Positions 16,959 to 26,277 of a DNA stretch of 64,000 nt are shown one piece after another. The first letter of the stretch is position 1; the number at the start of each line of letters is the position of its first letter. Below the pieces are notes generated by a model. The model was given only the letters and a program-made list of their open reading frames with translations, was not told the origin of the DNA and did no database searches. Origin of the DNA: Loktanella sp. D2R18 (lineage in GTDB: Bacteria > Pseudomonadota > Alphaproteobacteria > Rhodobacterales > Rhodobacteraceae); the NCBI RefSeq assembly GCF_003318235.1, contig NZ_QOCG01000002.1, forward strand, positions 1 through 64,000. Reading direction: 5' to 3'. The position numbers and the translations under genes are program-made.

Positions 16959-18291
16959 GGGTAAGCCCTTCAACCAATAGCGACGGCACAACGCGCGATA
17001 GATGCCCGCGCCCATCGTTGGCCGGAATAATCGACATCAGCATATCGCGCAGGTTCCCAGCGACGGTACATTCGTTCACCGCATAGGTGATTTCGCCGTT
17101 TTCCACCCAAAAACCGGATGCCCCGCGCGAATAATCGCCTGTATTGGGGTTAATCGTGGACCCGATCATAGAGGTCACCAATAGCCCGGTGCCCATCTGT
17201 TTGATCAGATCATCGCGGCTTTGCGTGCCTTGGGTCAGGCTAACATTTGTTAGGCTTGGGTTGGGTGGTGCGCCTGTGCCACGCGCCGCGTTCGCCGTGC
17301 TTTGCAGCCCCAGTTTGCGCGCAGTGGCAAGGTCAAGCGTCCAGCCAGTCAACATCCCATCATCTACGATTGCGCGCCGCGAAGTTGGCAGTCCTTCGGC
17401 ATCAAATAGTTTGGATCCAGTCACGCGCGCGCGGTGCGGGTCTTCGATCACTGACAGCCCTTTGGGCAAAACCTGTTCGCCCAAGGCATCGCGCAGCCAG
17501 CTCGACCCGCGCGCAATCATCATGCCATTGGTGGCCTGAAGCAAATGTCCGATCAAGCCGCTGGCGATACGTTCGTCGAACAAAACCGGGTAAGCGCCCG
17601 TTTTCGGCTTGCGCGCACCTGCGCGTTCAACAGCACGTGAAGCGGCGATTGTGCCGATTTCATCGGCGTCACGCAGGTCTGTGTAAAACACGCGGCTGTC
17701 ATAGTCATAGTCACGTTCCATCGCAGCGCCTGTACCGCTAATTGCGACACATGACAGGCCGCTATCGGTCCGGGCATAACCGGCAGAAAACCCATTGCTG
17801 GCGGCCAGATGGATGCGGCGACGGCTATAGCCTGCGGATGCAGATTGTACTTGGCTAATGTCCGTATTGCGTAGCGCTGCGGCTTCGGCGCGTGCGGCGG
17901 CGTCTTGCAGTGCGGCCGGGTCTGGTTCTTCACTTGGATCGAACAGTTCGAGCCGCGCAGTTTCTAAATCGGTCGCCAGTTGTGCGGCGTCGGCTAGCCC
18001 AGCATAGGGGTCTTCGGGGGCTTCTTTGGCCATGGCGACCGCGCGTTCGGCGACTTGAACCAGCGTATCTGGTTTGGTGTCGGATGAGGACACGCAGGCT
18101 TGACGCTGGCCAACCAGAACCCGCAGCCCAATATCCACGCCCTCGGACCGTTCAGCGTGTTCGAGCGCGCCTGCACGCACGTCGATAGAAACGGATGTGC
18201 CATCCACTGCAATTGCATCGGCGCTATCCGCGCCGGCGCGGCGGGCGGCATCCAAAAGCTGCTGGGTCAGGTTGGATAGAGGCTGGGTCAT
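16945..18291 (-). CDS. pmbA: TldD/PmbA-family metalloprotease-like protein
   Basis: This protein of about 448 residues matches the PmbA (TldE) half of the TldD/TldE system, which processes peptides such as microcins and degrades exposed proteins in other bacteria. N-terminal DAARRAGADSADAIAVDG and VDIGLRVLVGQRQACVSSSD, central AVLFDERIASGLIGHLLQA-like segment, and C-terminal TGLLVTSMIGSTINPNTGDY and GASGFWVENGEITYAV are all typical. TldE lacks the HExxxH zinc site of TldD, and none is seen here. ATG 18291 is chosen for AAAGGA 6 bp upstream. No tldD is in the window. It heads the cysQ-DUF4170-waaA-lpxK run. Confidence 0.92.
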   Translation of the reverse strand: MTQPLSNLTQQLLDAARRAGADSADAIAVDGTSVSIDVRAGALEHAERSEGVDIGLRVLVGQRQACVSSSDTKPDTLVQVAERAVAMAKEAPEDPYAGLADAAQLATDLETARLELFDPSEEPDPAALQDAAARAEAAALRNTDISQVQSASAGYSRRRIHLAASNGFSAGYARTDSGLSCVAISGTGAAMERDYDYDSRVFYTDLRDADEIGTIAASRAVERAGARKPKTGAYPVLFDERIASGLIGHLLQATNGMMIARGSSWLRDALGEQVLPKGLSVIEDPHRARVTGSKLFDAEGLPTSRRAIVDDGMLTGWTLDLATARKLGLQSTANAARGTGAPPNPSLTNVSLTQGTQSRDDLIKQMGTGLLVTSMIGSTINPNTGDYSRGASGFWVENGEITYAVNECTVAGNLRDMLMSIIPANDGRGHLSRVVPSLLVEGLTLAGD

Positions 18292-18343
18292 GGGCAATCC
18301 TTTGTTCCCCATGACCTAATGTGCCGAACCATATGCTGCAAGC

Positions 18344-19876
18344 CTATCTGACCCGTTCGCCATTCACACGCACGCTGCCGGCATCGTCGATTTCCACAGA
18401 AGTGGTTAACGTGCCGTTACCATCATCGCGCGTAAACATACCGAGCCCCATGCGCATTCCAAAGACATCGTCACTGTTCAATAGATCTAATGCGATCAAA
18501 TTATCTAGCAAAGCATGCGCGCCTGTCACGGTCATTCCGGCAGCACCCGTTGGGCGCGGCATGCCATCAAACGTGTCGAGATCGGTCATGTCAAAGGCAA
18601 ATGCGCCCGTCGTTGCCAGCGATGCCCCTGTACCTGCGATATCAAAGGCATCAATCCGCAAATCATGCAGTTCGACCGGAGTTTGTTGGATCATCAATTC
18701 ATTTTCGATGTTCAGGAAATCGAGCCATTCGACGTTGTAGGTCAGGCCTGCTGAAAGGTCGATGTTCATATCCATTGGGTCACGAGAAAGGACTTGATCG
18801 GGATCGAACATAGCCCAAGTATTTTCAGAAACTGTGAGGTCATCAAAGCCAATGTGATAGCGCGCGGTTTGGGCCGTGTCGGACTTGAGCAGCGGAACGA
18901 TAATGTCAGCAACCGTGGCGCCAACCACAATATCGATCTCGCCGGGAATCCCGGCTATCTGGGTTGCTTGGGTTTCCTGGACTGAAATTTCACAACCATC
19001 GCCGATTCCGGCAAACACTAGCCCTTGATCCGAAAGGCCAAAATTATAGGTCGCTGGCCCGCACTGGTGCGCGAGCGCCATGAACACCTGACCGTTCGCC
19101 ATTGTGACATGCTCGGCCTGTACAGATTCTGTTGTTTGCGTGCTTTGCATGAACATCCCCGCACGCAATGCAGGGGCAAGGTTCAACAGATCAAACCCTT
19201 CGGCAGGGATTGCAGAGTTTGTGGAAACTTGCGTGCGACCAATGGTATTTGTGTCAGTTGATTGGCCTTCGCCAAAATCTGACATGAATTCATATGTCAT
19301 TGGCTCCACGACATATTCAGTGGTGACCGCGATCATTTCACCTTCGGTGACGGTTGAAACCACAGTGTAGCCACCACTGTTAACAGTAAAGCCGAAAACC
19401 ATTTCAGCGAGGTCGGGAAACATAGAAGCAGATGTTAGTGATGCGGTGCCGACACCTGCGACGCTATCATAGGTGATTACGCCCGGTTCGCCGCTTGCCG
19501 TCATGCGCATATTAGATTGTTGTAGGTTCATCGTGGCTTGGATCGGTTCTGGCTCGACCATCGGAATTGTGGCCGCCAGCGTGTAATCCATAGATTTTGG
19601 CAAGGTCATTGTGACGGTGCCGTCTGGTTCATCCACCATCGTCATAGGTGGCACGCTGATTGAAATTTCACCAAACCCCATCGGTAACGCATAGGTCATC
19701 ACCATATCGTTGATAAATACAGTTGATCCCTCTCGGATGCGATCCGCAGAGACCTGCAAGCCGAAAGCGGTGTAAAGCGCGTTCTGGTTCGCCCAGACAT
19801 CATCTGAGGTGATGTCTGCAATTGCGGGGGTGCCAAAGATGGCAAGCGTGGCGGGTAGGGCAATACAGTATGTCAC
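18344..19876 (-). CDS. DUF2125-type secreted protein, copy A
   Basis: This 510-residue exported protein (signal peptide to about TPAIA-DI) has a long beta-rich body with repeated amphipathic strands, e.g. GTASLTSASMFPDLAEMVFG and MDMNIDLSAGLTYNVEWLDF. The C-terminal LRIDAFDIAGTGASLATTGA and RPTGAAGMTVTGAHALLDNL run in parallel with the neighbouring paralogue. Start is GTG 19876 with TAGGA just upstream. The family has no known function; periplasmic or outer-membrane-associated location is inferred from the signal and strand pattern. It follows the paralogue on the same strand, separated by a terminator. Confidence 0.75.
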   Translation of the reverse strand: MTYCIALPATLAIFGTPAIADITSDDVWANQNALYTAFGLQVSADRIREGSTVFINDMVMTYALPMGFGEISISVPPMTMVDEPDGTVTMTLPKSMDYTLAATIPMVEPEPIQATMNLQQSNMRMTASGEPGVITYDSVAGVGTASLTSASMFPDLAEMVFGFTVNSGGYTVVSTVTEGEMIAVTTEYVVEPMTYEFMSDFGEGQSTDTNTIGRTQVSTNSAIPAEGFDLLNLAPALRAGMFMQSTQTTESVQAEHVTMANGQVFMALAHQCGPATYNFGLSDQGLVFAGIGDGCEISVQETQATQIAGIPGEIDIVVGATVADIIVPLLKSDTAQTARYHIGFDDLTVSENTWAMFDPDQVLSRDPMDMNIDLSAGLTYNVEWLDFLNIENELMIQQTPVELHDLRIDAFDIAGTGASLATTGAFAFDMTDLDTFDGMPRPTGAAGMTVTGAHALLDNLIALDLLNSDDVFGMRMGLGMFTRDDGNGTLTTSVEIDDAGSVRVNGERVR

Positions 19877-19900
19877 GAAAAATCCTATGGTCTACTAACG

Positions 19901-19934
19901 AAAAAAGGCGCGCCGGTTGCCCGACGCGCCCTTT
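19901..19934 (-). terminator. Terminator between the two DUF2125 paralogues
   Basis: On the minus strand GGCGCG-T-CGG, a 4-base loop and CCG-G-CGCGCC form a long hairpin followed by TTTTTT. It should end most transcripts of the upstream paralogue before copy A. Confidence 0.85.
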
Positions 19935-19952
19935 CAAGTTCAAGTATGGCGC

Positions 19953-21452
19953 TTATTTCACGCGCTGTCCATTGACGAGAACATGACCTTCGCCGTTGAC
20001 CTCTAGAGAGGTTTCAAGCTGATCTTCGCCCGTGGTTTGCGCGAACATGCCGATCATCATACGTGGGCCCATGACCTGCTCTTCTGGGACCAGACCCATT
20101 GCGATCAGATTGTCGATCAGTTGGTTCAGGCCGTTGACCTTAATGGCTGCTTCACCTTCGGGACGTGGCATCGGCGCAAATGTCTGCGTGTCGGTTGGGT
20201 CAAACGTAAAATCGCCGGAACCCGTCACAGCGGCACCCGCAACCGAAACATTCAACGTATCAAGCGACAATGTGTTCAGCTCGAACGGCAGTTCGCCATA
20301 TTCCAGCGAATCTTGTTCTTCGGGGTTCATCATGTTGATCATTGGCTGGGCTGTGCCAGACAAGCCGATCTGCAAAGTGGCCGGATCGCGCGGCAAGATA
20401 TTGCCCGGGTCGATCATACCCCAGATCATTTCATTGATCGCCATATCGATCAGATCGATGCTCATACGGAAGTCTTCCGGCGCGTCAGATTTGCCCAGCG
20501 GCATCTCGAAGCCAATACCGTATTCCGCGAAAGAAAGCTCGATTGGGAATGGTACTTCGGAGCCGGTCGCAGAAATAGCGACGTCCTTGGCCGATACGTC
20601 ATAGACAATCGCAGCATTGCTTGCAGAGATCGCAAAGTCAGCAGTACCCATTGTGGCGGAACCCGCCAATTGATCGCCGTCTGCGTTTACGTCAAAAATG
20701 TAGTCTGCGCTTTCTACGGTATACCCGCCATTTACGGCAAACCCATCCGCGAACAGCATCTCAGGGTTTTCAAAATCTGCGTCCAGTGGCATGGCAACTG
20801 TAGCATCCAAATTCATGCCCATGATTTTACCGCCGCCGGTAATGTATTCGCCGTTCCCGCCGGGTAGCTGGATATCAACAAGCATATCCATCGAAGCAAT
20901 CGCCATGTCGTAATCGACTGTCATCAGCGCGTCTTTAACGGTGGTATAGTTGCCAGAAAGGTCGTTCAAAACGATTTGCGCGTCGCCGGTAAAGGTCATG
21001 TCGCCGTCAACAACGTCTTTGAGCGCGATCGCAATGCTATCGGCGGTCATTTCGTAGTTCATCGCATCGACATCGCCGGAAACGATCATTTCAAGGCCGG
21101 AATTGGTCGCTTCCAAGTTGATCTCAACGTTACTCTCAGGGCTGAAAGTGATTGGATAGGATTCAGACATTGTAATAACGACGTTATCACCGTCTTCGCT
21201 GAAACGAATTTCATCGATGGTGTAGCTAGTGCTTATCTCTGGCGCAGCCGTGCTGACTGATAGGCCGGACACAACCAGTGTGTCGCCGGACATTTCTTCT
21301 GAGCCGACTGTAATATCAGCGGCCGCGAACATGCCCATCTGTTCTTGCCAGCTATCCCAAACCTCTTGGGCTGTGACGTCAGCGTGGGCGGCGCCACCGG
21401 CGACCAATGCAGCGATGCAGACGGCGCTGCGCATTTTCATTGAATGGTTCAT
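19953..21452 (-). CDS. DUF2125-type secreted protein, copy B
   Basis: This protein of about 499 residues (ATG 21452, GAAGGGA upstream) has a signal peptide ending near AAHA-DV. It shares its plan with copy A: DVTAQEVWDSWQEQMGMF corresponds to the DDVWANQNALYTAFG segment of A, SLDTLNVSVAGAAVTGSG to its LRIDAFDIAGTGASLATTGA, and FAPMPRPEGEAAIKVNGLNQ and LEVNGEGHVLVNGQRVK to its last 60 residues. The body is acidic (many Asp and Glu) and strand-rich. Two adjacent copies imply an old duplication, since identity is low outside these blocks. Function is unknown. A long open frame on the opposite strand has no independent support. Confidence 0.78.
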   Translation of the reverse strand: MNHSMKMRSAVCIAALVAGGAAHADVTAQEVWDSWQEQMGMFAAADITVGSEEMSGDTLVVSGLSVSTAAPEISTSYTIDEIRFSEDGDNVVITMSESYPITFSPESNVEINLEATNSGLEMIVSGDVDAMNYEMTADSIAIALKDVVDGDMTFTGDAQIVLNDLSGNYTTVKDALMTVDYDMAIASMDMLVDIQLPGGNGEYITGGGKIMGMNLDATVAMPLDADFENPEMLFADGFAVNGGYTVESADYIFDVNADGDQLAGSATMGTADFAISASNAAIVYDVSAKDVAISATGSEVPFPIELSFAEYGIGFEMPLGKSDAPEDFRMSIDLIDMAINEMIWGMIDPGNILPRDPATLQIGLSGTAQPMINMMNPEEQDSLEYGELPFELNTLSLDTLNVSVAGAAVTGSGDFTFDPTDTQTFAPMPRPEGEAAIKVNGLNQLIDNLIAMGLVPEEQVMGPRMMIGMFAQTTGEDQLETSLEVNGEGHVLVNGQRVK

Positions 21453-21570
21453 TCCAAATTCCCTTCGGTTAAATACACCCCGATTCTTGTGTGGCACGAT
21501 TGAGTCGTGCCAGTGTTCGGGTATTGGGTTATAACTTAATCATCAAAGTTGCTTACCGAAAGGGATGGGC

Positions 21571-22329
21571 ATGAAAAATATGGATTTGGTCGGGAAAACC
21601 TTACTGATTACGGGCGCAAGCCGGGGTATTGGCGCCGCGACCGCGCGTGAATTCGCCGACCGCGGTGCGAATGTGGCTCTTGTTGCGCGTAGCACCGACG
21701 AAATTGCCGCGATTGCCGGTGAGATTGGTGAACAGGCGCTTACGATCCCTTGTGACGTATCGCGTCATGCAGAAGTGGAAGCCGCCGTGAACGCCACTGC
21801 ACAGACGTTTGGTGGGTTGGATATCTTGATCAATAACGCTGGTGTCGTTGATCCTATTGGTGATTTGGCCGATGCTGATCCAGAAGCATGGGCGCGCGCG
21901 ATCGATATTAATCTCAAGGGTGTCATGTACGGGATGCGCGCGGCTTTGCCGGGCATGATTGCCCAAGGGCATGGAACAATCATTAATGTCTCATCCGGGG
22001 CCGCGCATGGCCCTGTCGAAGGGTGGACCGCTTATTGCAGTTCTAAGGCCGGCGCGTATATGCTGACCCGTGGCGCTGATCTTGAAAATCGCGCAAAAGG
22101 TATTCGGATTATGGGGCTGTCGCCGGGTACCGTCGCCACCCAAATGCAGCGCGAAATCAAGGCTTCGGGGGTTAATGCGGTCAGTCAGCTTGACTGGTCT
22201 GATCATATCCCGCCTGAATGGCCTGCGAAGACGCTTGCGTGGATGTGCTCACCTGCTGCCGACGCTTATATGGGGCTTGATGTCAGTTTGCGTGAACCAT
22301 CCATTCGTGAACAGGTCGGGCTCGTATGA
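21571..22329 (+). CDS. Short-chain dehydrogenase/reductase (SDR)
   Basis: This 252-residue classical SDR has the cofactor motif TGASRGIGAATAREF, the NNAG motif (LINNAGVVDPIG), a Ser-containing IINVSSGAAHG and the catalytic Y-x-x-x-K in TAYCSSKAGAYM. The substrate cannot be read from sequence. ATG 21571 is preferred over 21565 because AAAGGG lies 6 bp upstream. The stop overlaps the start of the crotonase gene (ATGA), and that in turn overlaps the flavoprotein gene, so the three form one coupled operon. Confidence 0.93.
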   Translation: MKNMDLVGKTLLITGASRGIGAATAREFADRGANVALVARSTDEIAAIAGEIGEQALTIPCDVSRHAEVEAAVNATAQTFGGLDILINNAGVVDPIGDLADADPEAWARAIDINLKGVMYGMRAALPGMIAQGHGTIINVSSGAAHGPVEGWTAYCSSKAGAYMLTRGADLENRAKGIRIMGLSPGTVATQMQREIKASGVNAVSQLDWSDHIPPEWPAKTLAWMCSPAADAYMGLDVSLREPSIREQVGLV

Positions 22330-22940
22330 TCCAGTGCGAAGTATCGGGCGACCTGTGGCGTGTAACAATTGATCGCCCTGAAAAAGCCGGTGCGCTGACC
22401 CGCGATATGTTGGTTGAGCTGGCCGAAATCGCAGAGCGGGCGACCGTGGCAAAAGTCGTCATTTTTAGCGGAACAGGTGCTGTTTTTAGCGCTGGCGCTG
22501 ATCTTGATCAGGCGCGCGCTGGGCTTGCAGTTGATCCGGTGTGGCAGCGATTGTCACATGCGGTTGCCGCTTTGCCCGGCCTGACGATTGCCGCGCTGAA
22601 TGGCACCGCCGCTGGCGGGGCGATGGGGTTGGTATTGGCTTGTGATCTACGTATCGCGGTTCCGACGGCCAAATTTTTCTATCCGGTGATGAAGCTCGGT
22701 TATCTTCCTCAGGCCTCTGATCCTGGCCGATTGACTGCATTGGTCGGGCCGTCGCGTGCAAAGATGATCCTGATGGCGGGGCAAAAGATATTGGCCGAAG
22801 AGGCGCTGCAATGGGGGCTCATTGACCGCATTGTGCCTGCTGATGCCTTGTCAGCGCAGGTTGATCAATTGACACAGAATGTGATGCAGGCGGATCCGCG
22901 CCATGTCGCGGCCATCAAATCTATGATCCCCACAACGTGA
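22326..22940 (+). CDS. Enoyl-CoA hydratase/isomerase (crotonase) family protein
   Basis: This 204-residue protein is somewhat short for crotonases (usually about 255). The CoA-binding and oxyanion segments are present: FSAGADLDQAR and LNGTAAGGAMGLVLACDLRI. PVMKLGYLPQASDPGRLTAL and AEEALQWGLIDRIVP follow; the C-terminal helical trimerisation part is shortened. The exact reaction (hydration, isomerisation or other) is unknown. It starts within the end of the SDR gene and ends within the start of the flavoprotein gene, which suggests a shared acyl-CoA or fatty-acid related task. Confidence 0.88.
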   Translation: MIQCEVSGDLWRVTIDRPEKAGALTRDMLVELAEIAERATVAKVVIFSGTGAVFSAGADLDQARAGLAVDPVWQRLSHAVAALPGLTIAALNGTAAGGAMGLVLACDLRIAVPTAKFFYPVMKLGYLPQASDPGRLTALVGPSRAKMILMAGQKILAEEALQWGLIDRIVPADALSAQVDQLTQNVMQADPRHVAAIKSMIPTT

Positions 22941-24112
22941 CCGATGCGCTGGTAATTGGGGCAGGCCCTGCCGGGCTTATGGCGGCAGAGGTATTGGCGA
23001 AATCCGGGCTTTCCGTGACGATAGCGGATGCGATGCCTTCGGTCGGTCGGAAATTCCTGATGGCCGGAAAATCAGGTCTCAATCTGACCAAAATGGAATC
23101 AATGGATCAGTTTTTAGCTGCTTACGGTGACGTGCCGCCCATGATGCGTCATGCGCTGATGGATTTTGGCCCGGATGCGGTGGCAGCATGGGCGCAAGGG
23201 TTGGGTCAGCCGCTGTTTACCGGATCAACGGGGCGTCTATTCCCCGTCGCCATGAAGGCGTCGCCGCTGTTGCGCGCGTGGGTTAAGCGGTTGAATGAGA
23301 TGGGGGTGACGCTTAACACGCGCTGGCGCTGGACGGGTTGGCAGGATGACGCTGCGGTTTTCCAAACACCTAAAGGCGAACAGAATTTGTCTCCCAAGGT
23401 CATTATCCTCGCGCTGGGAGGCGCTAGCTGGGCGCGGCTTGGGTCTGATGGCGCGTGGGTGCAGTATTTACCCGCAGACGCCGTAACCCCCTTTGCCCCG
23501 GCGAACATGGGGATGTTGATCAATTGGTCAGACCATATGGAACGCCATTTTGGTACACCCGTCAAAGCCTGCATGTTGTCCGCAGGTGACCAACACACAC
23601 GCGGTGAATTCGTGATTTCCGCACAAGGGATCGAAGGCGGCGGTGTGTATATGCTGTCCAAACCGCTGCGGCTGGGCGCGCAGCTGTATCTGGATCTATT
23701 GCCCGATTGGTCGCTTGAGCGGGTGCGCGCGGCACTCGCGAAGCCGCGCGGCAAGTTCAGCTTGTCAAACCATTTGCGCAAGGTGCTAAAGTTTGATCCG
23801 CTGCGGATTGCGCTGCTCATGGAATTTGGGCGGCCCATGCCGGATGACATTGGCCCCCTGATCAAAGCATTGCCAATCGCGCACAACGGTCCGCGCCCAA
23901 TCGACGAGGCAATCTCGACGGCTGGCGGAGTCGGGTTCGATGCGCTGACAGATGGTTTCATGCTGCGGGGGCGGCCCGGGGTGTTTTGTGCAGGTGAAAT
24001 GCTAGATTGGGAGGCCCCAACAGGTGGTTATCTGATTACCGGTTGCCTAGCGACTGGCGCAAAAGCCGCACATGCTGCGATAGAATACGCAAGCCACAGT
24101 AGCAATCTGTAG
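22937..24112 (+). CDS. HI0933/TIGR03862-type FAD-dependent flavoprotein
   Basis: This 391-residue protein has an N-terminal dinucleotide-binding motif (VIGAGPAGLMAAEVLAKSG) and the AGKSGLNLTK segment typical of TIGR03862 flavoproteins, a branch of the HI0933 family. Later parts include ILALGGASWARLGSDG and a C-terminal FAD contact FCAGEMLDWEAPTGGYLI. The family oxidoreductases have poorly defined substrates. The start is GTG 22937, overlapping the crotonase stop by 4 bp, so translation is coupled. Confidence 0.9.
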   Translation: MTDALVIGAGPAGLMAAEVLAKSGLSVTIADAMPSVGRKFLMAGKSGLNLTKMESMDQFLAAYGDVPPMMRHALMDFGPDAVAAWAQGLGQPLFTGSTGRLFPVAMKASPLLRAWVKRLNEMGVTLNTRWRWTGWQDDAAVFQTPKGEQNLSPKVIILALGGASWARLGSDGAWVQYLPADAVTPFAPANMGMLINWSDHMERHFGTPVKACMLSAGDQHTRGEFVISAQGIEGGGVYMLSKPLRLGAQLYLDLLPDWSLERVRAALAKPRGKFSLSNHLRKVLKFDPLRIALLMEFGRPMPDDIGPLIKALPIAHNGPRPIDEAISTAGGVGFDALTDGFMLRGRPGVFCAGEMLDWEAPTGGYLITGCLATGAKAAHAAIEYASHSSNL

Positions 24113-24156
24113 TGCGGCGCGCTAGATACGCCTAACGGCAGTACGGAGTACCGATT

Positions 24157-26277
24157 ATGCGAGCAAAAGCATTTCTTGCGACAACAGCTTTGACAACAGT
24201 GATTTGCCATCAGGCAACGGCCCAAACTACCGACCTGAGCTATGGGCAATTTGGGCTGCCCGGGCTGGTCGATATGCCAATCGCGCAAAGCGCCCCGGAA
24301 GGTGAAATTGCAAGTACGATTGTGATGCGTGATGGGCTATTTCGTCTCAACTTCGCCGGACAGTTGACCGATCGGCTTTCTGGCAGCGCGAGCTACACGG
24401 TTACTGACCTTTATGACGGCACAGGCGTTGGGATCGACGATGGGCAATTTGAACGCTCCTTTAGCCTGCAATATCGGCTGATCAATGAGTCCGAATATTT
24501 GCCTGCGGTGGCCATTGGCATGCGTGATTTCTTGAATCCCGGCCGGTTTCAGTCTGAATATGTCGTTGCAACCAAATCTATTGGCGACAATCTGGCGGTG
24601 ACGGCGGGTCTTGGCTGGGGGGCGATGGGCACGCATGAGGGGTTTGATAACCCAATTAGCGGACGCTCAACGCGACCCACATTTGATGAAACGACCCCGG
24701 AAGGCCAATTGGCGACGGATCAGTGGTTTGCCGGGGATGCAGCGTTTTTTGGTGGGGCGTCTTATCAAATTAACGACAAATGGGGTGTGACGGCTGAGTA
24801 TTCGTCAATCGCCTATCCGCAAGAAGCCTATGCGCCGGTATTGGATGTGAACAGCCCGTATAATTTTGGCGTTACCTACCGCCCTGCCGATGGGGTGCAG
24901 GTTGCGTTGGCGTCACTGCACAGCAGTGAAATTTCGCTTTCGGCCACATTTGTTTTGAATGCGAATAACCGCCCCGGGATGAGCGGGATTGAAGGCGCGC
25001 CTGCGCCGATCAAGGTGCGCAGCGCAAACGCGCGTGCGGCGCAAACCTGGGACCGTAGTGCGCTCCCCGAAGCGGGGTTGCGTGCGGCGTTGCAAGCTTT
25101 GCTTGAAATCGAAGGGATCCGTTTGACCGGCCTTGAGGTGACCGACACTACGGCGCGTGTGCGTTACGTCAACACCCGGTATCGGTCGCAAGCGCAGGCC
25201 TTGGGCCGCGTTTCTCGGATGATGACGCAGATAATGCCCGGATCCGTTGAAACCTTTATTCTCGAACCTGAACAACGCGGCATCCCGCTTTCGGCGACAA
25301 CTATCCAGCGTAGCGACCTAGAGGCGTTGGAAAACCGCGGTGGCGCATCCGAGGCGATGTTTGAACGGGCGCAGTTTTCAGACGCAGGTAGCGATGCTGG
25401 CCTCATGGGGATTGAAACAGATGCCCCGGCGTTTAGTTGGGGAATTAGTCCGTATTTTACGCTAAACTCGCTGAGCACGGATGGATCAATGTCGGTTGAT
25501 GGTGGGCTTAAGCTGAGCGCGCGTTACCAAATCACGCCACAAACAGTGGTTTCAGGCGCGATAGTGCAAAGCCTTTTGAACAATGACGGCAAAGACCCAG
25601 TTGCGGATACCACACCTGAGCTGCAAAATGTGCGAACCGATGGCGGATATTATGGCGATGATGGGGTTCCGGTGCTGCAAAGCCTTGCGATTACCCACTA
25701 CGGGCGCCCCGGTACCGATCTGTATAGTCGTGTCAGCGCGGGCTACCTTGAAACCATGTATGGCGGGGTCTCAACCGAATTGCTGTGGAAGCCAGTCGAG
25801 AGCAGCTTTGGATTTGGTGCAGAGCTGAACTATGTTGCACAACGCGACACGGACGTTGGGTTTGGGTTTGATGAATATGACTACGATGTGCTGACTGGAC
25901 ATGTGTCGGCCTATTATGATTTTGGCGATGGCATTCATTCGCAACTCGACCTCGGACGGTACCTTGCGGGGGATTGGGGCGGCCGGGTCACGTTGGCCCG
26001 CGAATATGATAACGGTATTCAAATCAGCGCTTATGTGAGCCAAACCGAGGTCAGCTACGAAGATTTTGGCGATGGGTCCTACAACAAGGGCGTGCGTATC
26101 ACGATCCCGCAGGATTTCTTGACTGGTCAACCAAGCCGCAAAGACTATGGCACGACGCTGCGCACGCGTTCGGGCGATGGCGGCGCAATGCTGAATGTCG
26201 ATGGGCGGTTGTACAATATTGTGCGGGATGCGCACCACGATGATCTGAACGATACCTGGGGACGGTTCTGGCGATGA
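24157..26277 (+). CDS. yjbH: YjbH-domain outer-membrane protein (exopolysaccharide cluster)
   Basis: This 706-residue exported protein (signal peptide ending near ATAQ-TT) matches YjbH/GfcD: it begins with LSYGQFGLPGLVDMPIAQSA, has beta-strand-rich halves, and ends with KDYGTTLRTRSGDGGAMLNV and DLNDTWGRFWR. YjbH proteins are predicted barrels of the YjbEFGH or Gfc clusters linked to exopolysaccharide or capsule export. The start ATG 24157 has GGAG about 8 bp upstream. It overlaps yjbF by 4 bp (ATGA), so the two are coupled; unlike enterobacteria the order here is H then F, and no YjbG was seen. Confidence 0.88.
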   Translation: MRAKAFLATTALTTVICHQATAQTTDLSYGQFGLPGLVDMPIAQSAPEGEIASTIVMRDGLFRLNFAGQLTDRLSGSASYTVTDLYDGTGVGIDDGQFERSFSLQYRLINESEYLPAVAIGMRDFLNPGRFQSEYVVATKSIGDNLAVTAGLGWGAMGTHEGFDNPISGRSTRPTFDETTPEGQLATDQWFAGDAAFFGGASYQINDKWGVTAEYSSIAYPQEAYAPVLDVNSPYNFGVTYRPADGVQVALASLHSSEISLSATFVLNANNRPGMSGIEGAPAPIKVRSANARAAQTWDRSALPEAGLRAALQALLEIEGIRLTGLEVTDTTARVRYVNTRYRSQAQALGRVSRMMTQIMPGSVETFILEPEQRGIPLSATTIQRSDLEALENRGGASEAMFERAQFSDAGSDAGLMGIETDAPAFSWGISPYFTLNSLSTDGSMSVDGGLKLSARYQITPQTVVSGAIVQSLLNNDGKDPVADTTPELQNVRTDGGYYGDDGVPVLQSLAITHYGRPGTDLYSRVSAGYLETMYGGVSTELLWKPVESSFGFGAELNYVAQRDTDVGFGFDEYDYDVLTGHVSAYYDFGDGIHSQLDLGRYLAGDWGGRVTLAREYDNGIQISAYVSQTEVSYEDFGDGSYNKGVRITIPQDFLTGQPSRKDYGTTLRTRSGDGGAMLNVDGRLYNIVRDAHHDDLNDTWGRFWR

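Noticed and set aside
20037-20867. 276-residue open frame antisense to the DUF2125 copy B gene
   Set aside because: Same reason: the opposite strand has a signal peptide, ribosome site and paralogue; this frame has Arg/His-rich random composition.
23206-23961. 251-residue open frame antisense to the flavoprotein gene
   Set aside because: It lies inside a gene with clear FAD motifs on the other strand; the antisense product is Ser/Arg/Pro-rich with no domain.
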